A DNA stretch of 42,129 nt from a virus: IMG/VR virus record IMGVR_UViG_3300024520_000166, positions 1-42,129 of that record. One strand, given 5' to 3'. Under the pieces are notes generated by a model, which did not search any database, was not told the DNA's origin, and saw only the letters and a program-made list of their open reading frames with translations. Both the position numbers and the translations under genes were made by a program. Below, in pieces: positions 1 to 8,193 of the stretch; the stretch's first letter is position 1; the number at the start of each line of letters is the position of its first letter.

Positions 1-381
1 CCGACCACCGAGAAAAGAGCCGCCCGGAGACCCATCAGCGCCGACCCCGCGAACGCCCCCGCCACCGTTGCCAATGTCGAGCCCGACGACACCGAAGCCG
101 CCACCCGCCGCAGAGTTTGTAGCCTCGATCCCGCTCTCACCGATGACCGTTGCGGCAGAGTCGATCCCGTTGATGCCGACCCGGTCGGGGCTGCTGCCGA
201 CGCTGAACGTGTCGCCGACCCACTGCGACCACTGCCAAAGCCGGTTCAAGAGCCAGTTGAAAAACTGAGCCGGGGGCTTCTCGGCAGCCACCCACCCGAT
301 ATCTTTCTTGCCTGCTGCGGGCTCGACGATGTCGCCGCCGACATCCGCCCACCGGGGCTGCTGTGTTGGTTGTGTCGGCAC
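1..381 (-). CDS. Tail fibre, N-terminal part (continues across the contig join)
   Basis: This is the start of a 467 aa fibre whose remainder lies at 40977-42003. The GTG start at 381-379 lies just downstream of the TAA of the previous gene (383-385). The first ~70 residues include KKDIGW, EKPPAQFFNWLL and a tryptophan-rich WQWSQWVGD stretch. That is the usual N-terminal anchor of phage tail fibres that attach to a baseplate. After it begins a glycine-rich GVxG repeat region. An in-frame stop at 394-396 bounds the frame upstream. The function as an adhesin or its attachment domain is inferred from this anchor and from its place right after the last baseplate gene. Confidence 0.8.
   Translation of the reverse strand, partial: MPTQPTQQPRWADVGGDIVEPAAGKKDIGWVAAEKPPAQFFNWLLNRLWQWSQWVGDTFSVGSSPDRVGINGIDSAATVIGESGIEATNSAAGGGFGVVGLDIGNGGGGVRGVGADGSPGGSFLGGR
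5..130. repeat. Terminal direct repeat, left copy
   Basis: These 126 bases are identical to 42004-42129. This is the pattern left when an assembler runs once round a circle. Joining here keeps the fibre reading frame open and gives 1404 nt, a multiple of three. The preceding four bases (1-4, ccga) differ from 42000-42003 (ctcg), so the join is not perfect at its outer edge. Confidence 0.9.
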
Positions 382-382
382 G

Positions 383-859
383 TTAAACCCCCGTCACACT
401 TGAGAAGTTGCCACCGACGAGCGGATCGCCGGTGTCACCGAAGCCTGACCCGTCGACCCCGCCGAAAAACTCGAAGGGGTTTGCGATGTTCGTGCGAACG
501 AAACAGCGCACACCGGCAGGCTTTGCAAGACATATAGCACGAGCGAGCTCAGACTCGACACCTGTGAAGACATCATCAACGACGAGCTCGAACGCTGCCG
601 GGTACAGCTCGTCGATGTGAAAGTCGATGCCCCCCGGCAGCAGAGCCCGCGCGATCTGCAAGAGCTCTTCCGGGGTGCCAGTCGAGAGATTGATCCGAAC
701 CTGAGCGCCGATGCGTACCCGATACGCCGGATCCTCGAGCCCGTCACGTGCGACCCCGACGATCGAGCCGATGCCGTCGAGCTGTACACCTGCAGCCGCT
801 TCGAGCGTGCGCAGCCGAAAGAGCTGTTCGAAGACATCCTCGAGACCGACTTCGATCAT
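383..859 (-). CDS. Baseplate protein, DUF2612-like (C-terminal part)
   Basis: The protein has 158 aa. Its N-terminal half carries the DUF2612 signature: LRTLEAAAGVQLDGIGSIVG, then ARDGLEDPAYRVRI, then INLSTGTPEELL. Proteins of this family sit at the baseplate edge beside baseplate J and before the fibre gene, which is its position here; they are thought to link fibre to baseplate. The ATG start overlaps the previous stop as ATGA. It lacks the N-terminal helix usual for the family; that helix appears at the end of the preceding gene product instead, so the domain seems to be split between two genes. The C-terminal half is hydrophilic and ends FSSVTGV. Confidence 0.75.
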   Translation of the reverse strand: MIEVGLEDVFEQLFRLRTLEAAAGVQLDGIGSIVGVARDGLEDPAYRVRIGAQVRINLSTGTPEELLQIARALLPGGIDFHIDELYPAAFELVVDDVFTGVESELARAICLAKPAGVRCFVRTNIANPFEFFGGVDGSGFGDTGDPLVGGNFSSVTGV

Positions 860-1332
860 GCGTGCCCCTCGACCTGATCGACAAGCTCGATCAGTAGCCC
901 TTGCAGGTTCGGCGAGTCTGAAAACTGCGAGAGCAGCCGGCTCTTCGCTTCTTCGCGGTGCGTTGTCTTCTTCGGCAGAAACGGATCGGACGTGAGCTCA
1001 CCGGTCGTGAAGCCCCACACGAGCTGCGACGGGGTCGCTACGGTGTCCTGTGCGTCGATCTGAACCGTGTACGCAGTGAAGGGGTCGAGCGCAAAGAGCC
1101 GCGTGATCTGGATTCGGTACCCGTCGGGCACCGCGTCAACGCTGCCGGCCCATGGCCCGACCACGATCCCCGCCTCGACAGCGAGCCCGCCGACCTCGAC
1201 AACTTGCGCGCACACCGTCGCCAAGTCCACCCCGAGCACGGTGTCGACGATCGTGACGTCGAGCACGAGCACCGGAGCCACACCGACAGTGTCGGCGAGC
1301 GGTGCGATCGGGGTAATGACCGGGGCTGCCAT
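856..1332 (-). CDS. Baseplate protein with one Ig-like domain
   Basis: The protein has 158 aa from the ATG at 1332, which overlaps the baseplate J stop as TGATG. Residues ~1-112 form one Ig-like domain ending in WGFTTGEL; its layout matches each repeat of the protein encoded at 11879-13267. Residues ~125-158 (EEAKSRLLSQFSDSPNLQ and LIELVDQV) look like the N-terminal helix of DUF2612 proteins, whose remainder is the next gene. The product probably joins the baseplate wedge and may use the Ig domain to touch the cell surface or to trim the baseplate. A longer frame opening at 1374 would run into the upstream gene and is not needed. Confidence 0.65.
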   Translation of the reverse strand: MAAPVITPIAPLADTVGVAPVLVLDVTIVDTVLGVDLATVCAQVVEVGGLAVEAGIVVGPWAGSVDAVPDGYRIQITRLFALDPFTAYTVQIDAQDTVATPSQLVWGFTTGELTSDPFLPKKTTHREEAKSRLLSQFSDSPNLQGLLIELVDQVEGHA

Positions 1333-2810
1333 CAGAGCACCACCGCCGAGACGATGATCCGCGACGTGTCCCACTCGCTGATCTCGGTCGGGTCGATCGC
1401 GATGTCGAGCCCAGCAACGACAGCCGTCTCGCCGATCTCGATCCGGGTGATATTGACGACCCCGACGGTGCTCGCCGGGCAGTACAGCTTTGAGATGTAG
1501 ACATCGGTGCCGATGCCGAGCGCGTCACCGTAGTCAACGAGAGCCTGCTTTAGGATGTCGTCACCGGTTACCGGGTAGGTGCCGTCGACCTCGACATCGA
1601 TCTCGACGTATATGTCGACCTCGACCGGTCTCGAAAATGAGATGTCCTGCGGATCACCCTGCGAGTCTTCGGCGGTGCCCGAGATCGTGCCGAACGACTC
1701 GATCCCGGCGGGCTTCACGAGCCACAAGAGATCGATGATATCCTGATCGGTGCCACCTTGAACCACCGGCTCGAATGAGTGCGCGGGTCGCCCGTCGCCA
1801 TCGACCGCGTCGGTGTCATTCTCGAAAATTAGAGCAGCGGTCACACCGTCAACGTCGGTGAGCAGCCGAGCTCGAATCGCTTCGACCGTACCCGCGCCGA
1901 TCACCTGTAGCGATGACGCTCGACGAGCTCGAAAGTCCGGATCGGTCTCGATGTTCCTGCCGAGAGCAGCGTCGAGCCGGTTCATTCCGGCCCGCCGGGT
2001 CGTGTCGAACGCCAGCACGGGGTTGGCGGTGCCGCCGGTGACCTCGAGCACGCTGCCGGCCCCGTCGGTGTCGCTCTCGAGAAAGACAAAGCCGGTGGTG
2101 CCGAGCTCGAAAGAGCTTGCCCCGGTGATGTCGGCATCGATGACGGCTGCGACCTCGGCAGCAGTCGCCGCCCCGATCGCGGCAAAGTCTGCCGTCTCAA
2201 AGAGCGCGGTCTGCTCGGCACCGTCGTCGACCTTGATCGTCAGCGTCTGGCCATTCACGAGCGCGTAAGTCTCGGCGGTGTCGTTGACGATCGCGGTCTT
2301 CGCGGTCCACCCGACCGCCGGGGTTTTGATGGTGTCGAGCGTGTCAGCGTTCGCGATGATCGGCCCGAGCTCGACGCTCTCGGCTTCGGCCGGCGTCAAC
2401 GCTTGCGCACCGCTCGTATTGCTGACATCTGCGGTCGTTCGGAATTCGTTACCAGCGGCACCCACACCGACGAGAGAGCCCGCCGGGATCGCCGTAGTGT
2501 CTGCCAAGTTGAGCAGCAGATCGACGGTTGAGCGGGTCGCTGGCAGCCTTGTAAGCCCGACAATCGCTGCGACGTTGTCGAGCGCTTCGTCGGTCGCGCT
2601 GTCGGGGTACATGCTGCGATAGTCTGCGAGCGCAACTTCCCATGCTTCAGCGAGTTGCGCCGAGAAGATCTTGACCGTCTGCCCGAGCACGCTTGCCGAG
2701 CTCGTATTGATATCGCCACCGAAGCGAGCCCGAAGCGCTGCGACGAGCTCGTCTTCGATGTCCTGCTGCGTCTTGAGCACAAACCCGGCAGCGGTCACCC
2801 CGAAAGCCAT
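1332..2810 (-). CDS. Baseplate wedge protein, baseplate J family
   Basis: The protein has 492 aa. The N-terminus shows the J-family pattern: DIEDELVAALRARFGGDINT, then SVLGQTVKIFSAQLAEAWE, then a middle domain with AIPAGSLVGVG. The C-terminus carries VDIYVEIDVEVDGTYPVTG and ends in IIVSAVVL. Baseplate J forms the wedges round the hub of contractile tails and moves during sheath triggering. It starts at ATG 2810, sharing TGATG with the gpW/gp25-like gene before it. The order gp25-like, J, then peripheral proteins is the usual one in simple myophages. Confidence 0.9.
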   Translation of the reverse strand: MAFGVTAAGFVLKTQQDIEDELVAALRARFGGDINTSSASVLGQTVKIFSAQLAEAWEVALADYRSMYPDSATDEALDNVAAIVGLTRLPATRSTVDLLLNLADTTAIPAGSLVGVGAAGNEFRTTADVSNTSGAQALTPAEAESVELGPIIANADTLDTIKTPAVGWTAKTAIVNDTAETYALVNGQTLTIKVDDGAEQTALFETADFAAIGAATAAEVAAVIDADITGASSFELGTTGFVFLESDTDGAGSVLEVTGGTANPVLAFDTTRRAGMNRLDAALGRNIETDPDFRARRASSLQVIGAGTVEAIRARLLTDVDGVTAALIFENDTDAVDGDGRPAHSFEPVVQGGTDQDIIDLLWLVKPAGIESFGTISGTAEDSQGDPQDISFSRPVEVDIYVEIDVEVDGTYPVTGDDILKQALVDYGDALGIGTDVYISKLYCPASTVGVVNITRIEIGETAVVAGLDIAIDPTEISEWDTSRIIVSAVVL

Positions 2811-3178
2811 CAGCCCACCTCGAAGACTTCAGAGAAGTCGAGCGGCTCGTCGGAGCCGGTTACCTGTAGCGCTGCCGAGACGCTCGCAGAGCGAGCAGCC
2901 TTGTCGGTCTCGATCGACAGCTCTCGGATCTCTATCACACCGGGCGTTTCGATCATCGTTTCTCGCAGAATCGCCAGCACCCGCGCGTTGCTCGTGCCCT
3001 TGCTGAAAATCTCTTGCAGATATGGCACACCCTCGCGCTCGTCGAGAAACCACTCGCCCAGAAGAAAGCGCAGCCGGATCTCTAGATGTTGCCGGATCGC
3101 TTCCGGCCCGGTCACAAATTCCAGATCGTTGGTGGTGAGCTCGAGATCGCCCGCCGTTGTCAGTGCCCAGTCACTCAT
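2810..3178 (-). CDS. Baseplate wedge, gpW/gp25-like
   Basis: The protein has 122 aa, starting at ATG 3178 with an ATGA overlap. It contains DLELTTNDLEFVTGPEAIRQ, then LEIRLRFLLGEWFLDEREGV and PYLQEIF, typical of the gp25/gpW lysozyme-like baseplate family. This family joins the baseplate wedge to the first sheath ring and starts sheath assembly. It lies directly upstream of baseplate J, its known partner. A longer open frame reaching back to 3409 overlaps the previous gene and has no family match, so it was not used. Confidence 0.85.
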   Translation of the reverse strand: MSDWALTTAGDLELTTNDLEFVTGPEAIRQHLEIRLRFLLGEWFLDEREGVPYLQEIFSKGTSNARVLAILRETMIETPGVIEIRELSIETDKAARSASVSAALQVTGSDEPLDFSEVFEVG

Positions 3179-3654
3179 ACGATCACCAATTGCGACGGCC
3201 CGGGAAACGTCGCAGTGCCGAGAGCGTTCGCGGTATGCATGACCCCCGCGATAGCGTCTGCGGAGTCTTCGAGCGATAGCGCTGCGGTCGTGTTCGCTGC
3301 GAAGACCGTCGCGAGCCCCGTTGCGATCGATGCGATGCCGGTCGGCGGTGTGATAACCGTTGCGCCGGTGAAGTAGGCAGAAGGGGCCGCAGCCATCGCG
3401 CCCCACCATGCGACGAGCCCCGCCTGAATTGCAGCCGCGCCGGTGGTCGAGAGTCCTGTCATCGCGTCACGCATGACGTCTCGCGTTGCGTCGAGCGCTG
3501 CCGTCAGAATCGGCAGAGACGGAACCGCGATCTGCGCGTCGGTGAAATACTCGAGCCACGCATCGGCCCATGCCTGACGCGCGGTGCTCTCGGTGTCCGT
3601 CGCCGTGATCTCAGCTTCGAGCTCGTCGCCGAGTTTTGTCATGCTCAGCGTCAC
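3175..3654 (-). CDS. Baseplate-region protein of unknown function
   Basis: The protein has 159 aa if the GTG at 3654 is used (GTGA overlap with the spike gene) or 155 aa from ATG 3642 (MTKLGDELEAE). The overlap pattern elsewhere in the operon favours GTG. It is alanine-rich, with two Ala/Gly/Thr-rich hydrophobic stretches, one around the AAIQAGLVAWWGAMAAAPSA segment and one around GIASIATGLATVFAANTTAA. These could be membrane-active or simply packed helices. Its place between the spike and gp25-like genes points to a baseplate or spike accessory role. I do not recognise the family. Confidence 0.7.
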   Translation of the reverse strand: MTLSMTKLGDELEAEITATDTESTARQAWADAWLEYFTDAQIAVPSLPILTAALDATRDVMRDAMTGLSTTGAAAIQAGLVAWWGAMAAAPSAYFTGATVITPPTGIASIATGLATVFAANTTAALSLEDSADAIAGVMHTANALGTATFPGPSQLVIV

Positions 3655-4361
3655 GGGGTCGACTCGTTGTCGGGGATGATCACCCGGCTCGAATTGATAA
3701 GCGGGTCCCAAGCGGGGACCACCGGTGCCGCCGGTGGCGGTCCGCTCGGGCCGGTGCCCGTCGGGTGCGTGTGCGTCTCGAGCCACGAAACAAGCCCGCC
3801 CGCCGTCGTGCCGTATAGCGCTTCGAGATGATCGGCGATAGCCACCGACACCGCCGGGTGATTCCGCAGCGTCGCCTCGAGCACATCAGCCGAGATCGTC
3901 AACTGGAGCCCGCCGTCATCCTTGCCGAGCACCGCCCGATCCGCGCTCGCCTCTTTGAATGCTCGCCGGTATGCCTTGCCGCCGGGGATGAAAAAGCCAT
4001 CGCTGAGATCGTGAGAGTGCGTCCACCCCGGTTCGACTTCGCCACCGTCGCCACCGACCCACCTATCGATCGACCGGTCGCAGAAGATCGCAAAGCCCTG
4101 ATCGCCCTCGGTGAGCGGAAACGACAGGAAGAAGCCCCCGCCACCGTGCCACGACACCGGCACGGCAGGCAGAATCGGTAGGCTCGTCGGCTCTTCACCT
4201 TCGGCGATGACGTCTCGGATCAACGGCTGCAAGTCTGCCGCTTGCTTCTCCGCGTCATAGCTGACGACCTCGCACGGCAGAGCGACCCGCAGCTCGCGCG
4301 AATTCGCTGCGAGCGCTGCTCTGATGATCTCGCCGAGAGAAGGTGCGCGCGCAACCGTCAT
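3651..4361 (-). CDS. Baseplate spike protein, Gp138/gpV-like
   Basis: The protein has 236 aa from ATG 4361 (ATGA overlap). Residues ~1-110 fit the OB-fold of Gp138-type and gpV spikes: LPCEVVSYDAEKQAADLQPL, a proline-rich loop, then LSFPLTEGDQGFAIFCDRSI. HTHPTGTGPSGPP near the C-terminus is typical of spike tips, where histidines may bind a metal. The protein would sit at the tip of the tail tube and pierce the outer membrane. It follows the hub gene directly, as in Pam3-like and P2-like tails. Confidence 0.8.
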   Translation of the reverse strand: MTVARAPSLGEIIRAALAANSRELRVALPCEVVSYDAEKQAADLQPLIRDVIAEGEEPTSLPILPAVPVSWHGGGGFFLSFPLTEGDQGFAIFCDRSIDRWVGGDGGEVEPGWTHSHDLSDGFFIPGGKAYRRAFKEASADRAVLGKDDGGLQLTISADVLEATLRNHPAVSVAIADHLEALYGTTAGGLVSWLETHTHPTGTGPSGPPPAAPVVPAWDPLINSSRVIIPDNESTP

Positions 4362-5173
4362 ATCGACTTGACCTCGAGCTCGGCAAACCATGCTTCGCCG
4401 TGTGTGTCGCCGGTGTACTTCGTCTGCTCGACCCTAAAGATCCCTTCGATCTCGGTCGCTCTGATCTTCACCCGTCGCCCCGGTGCGAGCCCGGGGTGAA
4501 GCAGCGACACCGCCTGCCATCGCCCCTTTTCCGAGCGATGTGGTGAGCCTATTAACCCGGTCTCTGCGTCCAAAACCACGACCTGATCGGTGGTCGTTTC
4601 GTCCAGCGCGAGCAGTTGAAGCTCCCCGTTTTGAATACTCACCCCGTACCCGAGCGATCCGGCGAGCTCGTTCAGCTTCGGGAAACACTGCCCCGACAGC
4701 ACCCGCCCCCCGCTGAACTCCTGAAGCGTGCCCGCGACGTCACCCGCGTCTGCCTTTTTCAGAGCGTTTCCGATCTTCGCACCGGCGCACTCTGCCGCAG
4801 CTTTCAAGATCTCTTTGATCTTCGTGCCCGGTGCGAAGCTGCGCGAGATCCGACCCCGACGGATCGCGTTGACGCCGTCGCCGCTCTCGACGGTGGTAAT
4901 CCAATCGGGCGCGCTGTACTCGCTCGTGATGTTCGTTGCATCGCCGAGAAACAGATCTTCGAGCTCGTCACCGTAGCCCGCGCGCAGTTGCACCGGTGCG
5001 TCGACCTGGAAAGCGATCCGATCGCGTGTGTCCTGCGAGAGATTGTAGATCCCGATCTTGGCCGTGTTCGGCTCTCGGCTCAGCGACTTCTCGATCTCGA
5101 AGCTCACCCGCAGCCCCACGATCTTCCGGGTGCCGATTGTCAGCTCGTACGCTCTGCCGAAGAGCTCTGTCAT
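4358..5173 (-). CDS. Baseplate hub protein, gpD/gp27-like
   Basis: The protein has 271 aa. It has the shape of late-control gpD-type hubs: LRVSFEIEKSLSREPNTAKI, IYNLSQDTRDRI, a GYGDELEDLFLGD strand, and a C-terminal part with GRRVKIRATEIEGIFRVEQ and KYTGDTHGEAWFAELEV. Hub trimers connect the tail tube to the spike. ATG 5173 overlaps the plug gene stop as ATGA. The neighbours on both sides, plug and spike, agree with the call. Confidence 0.8.
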   Translation of the reverse strand: MTELFGRAYELTIGTRKIVGLRVSFEIEKSLSREPNTAKIGIYNLSQDTRDRIAFQVDAPVQLRAGYGDELEDLFLGDATNITSEYSAPDWITTVESGDGVNAIRRGRISRSFAPGTKIKEILKAAAECAGAKIGNALKKADAGDVAGTLQEFSGGRVLSGQCFPKLNELAGSLGYGVSIQNGELQLLALDETTTDQVVVLDAETGLIGSPHRSEKGRWQAVSLLHPGLAPGRRVKIRATEIEGIFRVEQTKYTGDTHGEAWFAELEVKSI

Positions 5174-5517
5174 AAAGCCGCCTCGACAGCCGCAAGGCTC
5201 TCGGCATCGATGTAAACGATCGGCTTTTCGGCACCGAGCTCGTCGCGGGTCGGGTCGGTCGGCTCGTCGCCGATGGCCACGATCACGATCTCACCACCGG
5301 GCCGGGTTGCCTGTTTCATGAGACGCAAGATCGGCCAGTTGGCAGGCATCGCGAGACCCATACGCAGATCGGATCCGTCGTTGTCTCGCAGATCCATGTA
5401 CCAGCGCTGCTCACGCTCAGACCATATGTGCGTGATGCCGAAAACGACGCCGTCAAGATCGACCGTGTAGGCGAAGCGCTGAAACTCCGGACGGGCTGCG
5501 AGCGTGAAGTGTGCCAT
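5170..5517 (-). CDS. Baseplate plug protein, Pam3 gp18-like
   Basis: The protein has 115 aa, with FTLAARPEFQRFAYTVDLDG, then WSEREQRWYMDLRDNDG and NWPILRLM. These are features of the small proteins named after the Pam3 baseplate plug gp18 and of the beta-sandwich proteins between Dit-like and hub genes. They line or close the tube end. It starts at ATG 5517, overlapping the Dit-like gene's stop (TGATG). Confidence 0.75.
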   Translation of the reverse strand: MAHFTLAARPEFQRFAYTVDLDGVVFGITHIWSEREQRWYMDLRDNDGSDLRMGLAMPANWPILRLMKQATRPGGEIVIVAIGDEPTDPTRDELGAEKPIVYIDAESLAAVEAAL

Positions 5518-6080
5518 CAGAAGAGCCCCGCGACTAATTCGACGCCCGCCGTTGCGAGCGACTCATCTGCCGCTGCCGCTTGTTCATCGGTTGCTGCGGT
5601 GCTCTCTTGCCGCCCCCCGTCTTTCTCGCTCTTGCTGCGCTCGATCGCCGTGACGGGTGCCGAAACCGTCTCTGATTCTGCGGTGACGATCTGCCGGAAG
5701 CTCGCAGCGATCCGAAGAGCGTCGCCGGCATCAGACTCGCGTGTCACCCCGACCGACAGGAAAGCCATATTCTCAGCCGACCGCGTCGGTGTGTCGACGG
5801 TAACGGTGCGCCCCATGACATCGAGAAGCAGAAAGTAGGCGAGCTCTGCGCGATTCTCGGGCTCGACCTCGAGCAGCGCTTCGGTGAGAGCCGGCGAGTT
5901 GCTCACGACACCGTCGACCGCGTACTCGGTCGACTTGCGTCGGATGTTATCCGAGATGTCTGAGCCGCCCTCGACAGCGTGCTCGGTGACGTCGTTCGCG
6001 TCGGTCCACGTCTGCCGCGCGTCGATGTCGAATTCGACGAAGTCGAGATCGGGCTCGCCGTATGTGAATCGGCTAGGCAT
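5517..6080 (-). CDS. Dit-like baseplate/distal tail protein
   Basis: The protein has 187 aa. The N-terminal ~120 residues show the Dit-like pattern: FDIDARQTWTDANDVTEHAV, EGGSDISDNIRRKSTEYAVD, and a strand pair with FLLLDVMGRTVTVDT. The final ~50 residues are Ala/Glu/Ser-rich and probably flexible (STAATDEQAAAADESLATAG). In Pam3-like tails this protein joins tube to hub. It starts with a TGATG junction after the tape measure gene. Confidence 0.75.
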   Translation of the reverse strand: MPSRFTYGEPDLDFVEFDIDARQTWTDANDVTEHAVEGGSDISDNIRRKSTEYAVDGVVSNSPALTEALLEVEPENRAELAYFLLLDVMGRTVTVDTPTRSAENMAFLSVGVTRESDAGDALRIAASFRQIVTAESETVSAPVTAIERSKSEKDGGRQESTAATDEQAAAADESLATAGVELVAGLF

Positions 6081-7576
6081 CAGCCGCCCGCCGGGGCCGC
6101 TTCTGGCGTCGTGGCTTGAAACGCCTTGCGGTATTCTCGGGCACCCTCACGCAGAGCCCCTGACGTGCCACGTTGCACTGCGCCGGCATCAGCGCCCGAT
6201 CCGATGTTATTGACGATGTTCGTTGTATTGCTCTGCGTGACCTTCTGCTCCGGCTTCTGAGCGCGTAACTTCGTCAGCGTTGCGGCAAGCACCGGGTTCG
6301 GCGCTTGTGCCCGCTGCCGTGCCCGCACTTCGACGCTCGCGTCGAGCAGCCCGATCTTCCTCAGCAGCGTCTCGGCACTCTGAATCGCACCCTGGAAGTC
6401 TTCGATCCAGTCGACGACACCCTCGATCCCCTGTGCGATCGCTGCGTTGATGTCATCCCACACACCGACGATCGTCTTGCCGATCCGCACGAGCACGTTG
6501 TCGTCTTCCGAGATCGGCTCTCGCAGCTTCTCGATCAGCGCAGACCAGCCGGTGATCAGCTTGCCGATCTGTGTCTCGCCGCCCTTGCCGAGCGTCTCGA
6601 ATTCATCGATCAGCAGAAAGAGCAGCCCCGCCACGATGCCGATCGCTACGGCTTTGAGCCCGAAGAGAAACACGAGCAGCCCGACCACGGCAGCGAGCCC
6701 GAGCAGCGCTGTTTTTGCTGGCCCGAGCCGCTTCACGATCGCCTCACCCACCCGCAGCAGAGCGCGCGATACGTTCGCAAGAGCTCGAGCGAGTGCGCCG
6801 AAGATCCGCCCGAGCTTTTGAGCGATCAGCTTTTGGTTCGCCTTGAACCACCCGATCACCGCGCGCTGCGTCTTCAGTATCGTCGGCAGGAAAGCACCCG
6901 CGATCGTGGTCTTCACCCCGCGCATAGCTCGACCGAGTCGGGTCTGATTGTCGGTGAATTCGACTGACTGATCGATCACATCCTGCGAGAGCACAGAGCC
7001 GAGCTCGCTCGCCTCTTTTCGCATCGCAGCGAGCCCCGCAGAGCCCCCTTTCAGCACGTTGATCAGCTTCGGCCCCGCTCGCCCGAATAGGTCAGAAGCG
7101 ATCCGCAGCTCGTCGGCTGAGCTGCCGGCCTTGCTAAAGTTAGCGGTGACCTCTTCAAGCAGCACGTCGGTTGGTTTCAACTCGCCGTTCGCGCCCCTAA
7201 CGTCGATGCCGAGATCCCGAAAACTGCGCTGAGCTGTCTCGAGCCCGAGCGCTGCCTCTGACGCTCGCTTGCCGATGATCTCGAGACTCTTGTCGAGCGA
7301 GCCCGTCGACACACCGCCGAGCTCGCCTGCGAAGCGCAGCTCCTGTAGCGCCTTCGTTCCGATCCCGAGCTTGCCGGCAGTCTTGTCGATGCTGTCGCCG
7401 AGCGCTGCGATCTCTTTCGTGATGCCTGCGAGCCCGGTGACGGTCTTGAAGCCGATGAAGCCGGCGGCGAGCCCGCGCAGAGCACCCTTGATTTTGTCGA
7501 GCCCGCTATTCGCAGACTTGAAGCCCGACGGATCGACTTTCAGCCCGAGCCGCTGGAATAGCTCGCCGACGATCAT
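6080..7576 (-). CDS. Tail tape measure protein
   Basis: The protein has 498 aa. It is helical and Ala/Lys/Leu-rich, opening MIVGELFQRLGLKVDPSGFK, with the LRIASDLFGRAGPKLINVL segment common in tape measures. Strongly hydrophobic stretches lie around residues ~285-330 (LLGLAAVVGLLVFLFGLKA, IGIVAGLLFLLIDEF), as expected for a protein ejected into the inner membrane. The C-terminus contains TQSNTTNIVNNIGSG. At roughly 1.5 angstrom per residue, 498 residues would set a short tail of about 75 nm; this is an estimate. It follows the frameshifted chaperone pair, as is standard. Confidence 0.9.
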   Translation of the reverse strand: MIVGELFQRLGLKVDPSGFKSANSGLDKIKGALRGLAAGFIGFKTVTGLAGITKEIAALGDSIDKTAGKLGIGTKALQELRFAGELGGVSTGSLDKSLEIIGKRASEAALGLETAQRSFRDLGIDVRGANGELKPTDVLLEEVTANFSKAGSSADELRIASDLFGRAGPKLINVLKGGSAGLAAMRKEASELGSVLSQDVIDQSVEFTDNQTRLGRAMRGVKTTIAGAFLPTILKTQRAVIGWFKANQKLIAQKLGRIFGALARALANVSRALLRVGEAIVKRLGPAKTALLGLAAVVGLLVFLFGLKAVAIGIVAGLLFLLIDEFETLGKGGETQIGKLITGWSALIEKLREPISEDDNVLVRIGKTIVGVWDDINAAIAQGIEGVVDWIEDFQGAIQSAETLLRKIGLLDASVEVRARQRAQAPNPVLAATLTKLRAQKPEQKVTQSNTTNIVNNIGSGADAGAVQRGTSGALREGAREYRKAFQATTPEAAPAGG

Positions 7577-7585
7577 CGTGTCGCC

Positions 7586-8193
7586 TCACTGTCTCGGTGC
7601 GTCATCATATGCCCGCCGTTCGGCTTCTTCCATCAGATCCAGCGCTTCGTTTGCGTCGAGCACGTCGCCGAGCTCGTAGTGCGTATCGATCTCGCTCAGT
7701 GTCGCAGTCCCTCGGATGACGAGCCGCCAGACAAGCCAGGGGAGATGCTCGGGGACTTCGACGGTGCTGCCGGTTCCGCGTCTCCCATGCCGGCGAGCTT
7801 TGCGCGGACCGCTCCGAACAAAGGGCGATACTGCACCCCCAAAGCCCACCAAAGCCACTGGAGCATCTCAAGATCGCGCCCGAGAAAGTGCACTTCAAAG
7901 GCACCAGCGAGCGAGACCCATTGCCCCGCATCTGCCGCTTTGACCTCGCACACCTCAGCCATAGCCTCGAAGACAGCCCACACCCGATCGTCGTCGAGCC
8001 GATCGGTGATTGCCGAGAGCGGCGCCTCGAGCTGCGCTTCGAGCACGCTGCTCGCTTCGGCAAGCGACCCCGCACCCGGTGCGATCACCTTCATCAGCGA
8101 GCCCATGACAGACAGCGATCGCCGTGGTGGCAGAGGTCGGGACCGGTAGAGCGAGTCGCCGATCTGCGTCTGCTCGGTGCGCGCTTGGCTCAC
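7586..8193 (-). CDS. Tail assembly chaperone, long form by -1 frameshift
   Basis: The minus-one frame runs open from about 7873 to a stop at 7586. It encodes VEVPEHLPWLVWRLVIRG, ATLSEIDTHYELGDVLDANE and ALDLMEEAERRAYDD, a C-terminal extension known from other chaperone pairs. Two canonical slippery heptamers lie in phase with the upstream frame: TTTGGGG (minus strand of 7837-7843) and CCCTTTG (minus strand of 7819-7825). The full product would be 202 aa. Slippage on either is inferred and the exact site is open. No ribosome binding site is needed for the extension. Confidence 0.65.
7696..8193 (-). CDS. Tail assembly chaperone, short (gpG-like) form
   Basis: The protein has 165 aa from GTG 8193, which forms GTGA with the tube gene stop. 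The N-terminus IGDSLYRSRPLPPRRSLSV resembles other phage tail chaperones. The middle is helical (DDDRVWAVFEAMAEVCEV) and the end is a low-complexity Ser/Pro/Gly tail (SPSISPGLSGGSSSEGLRH). Such a poor tail, with a sensible sequence in the overlapping minus-one frame, is typical of a frameshifted chaperone pair. It presumably coats the tape measure during tail assembly. Confidence 0.75.
   Translation of the reverse strand: MSQARTEQTQIGDSLYRSRPLPPRRSLSVMGSLMKVIAPGAGSLAEASSVLEAQLEAPLSAITDRLDDDRVWAVFEAMAEVCEVKAADAGQWVSLAGAFEVHFLGRDLEMLQWLWWALGVQYRPLFGAVRAKLAGMGDAEPAAPSKSPSISPGLSGGSSSEGLRH

Noticed and set aside
7605-8075. Third open frame (156 codons) across the tail chaperone region
   Set aside because: It is basic and unpatterned, and the other two frames together explain the region as a frameshift pair.
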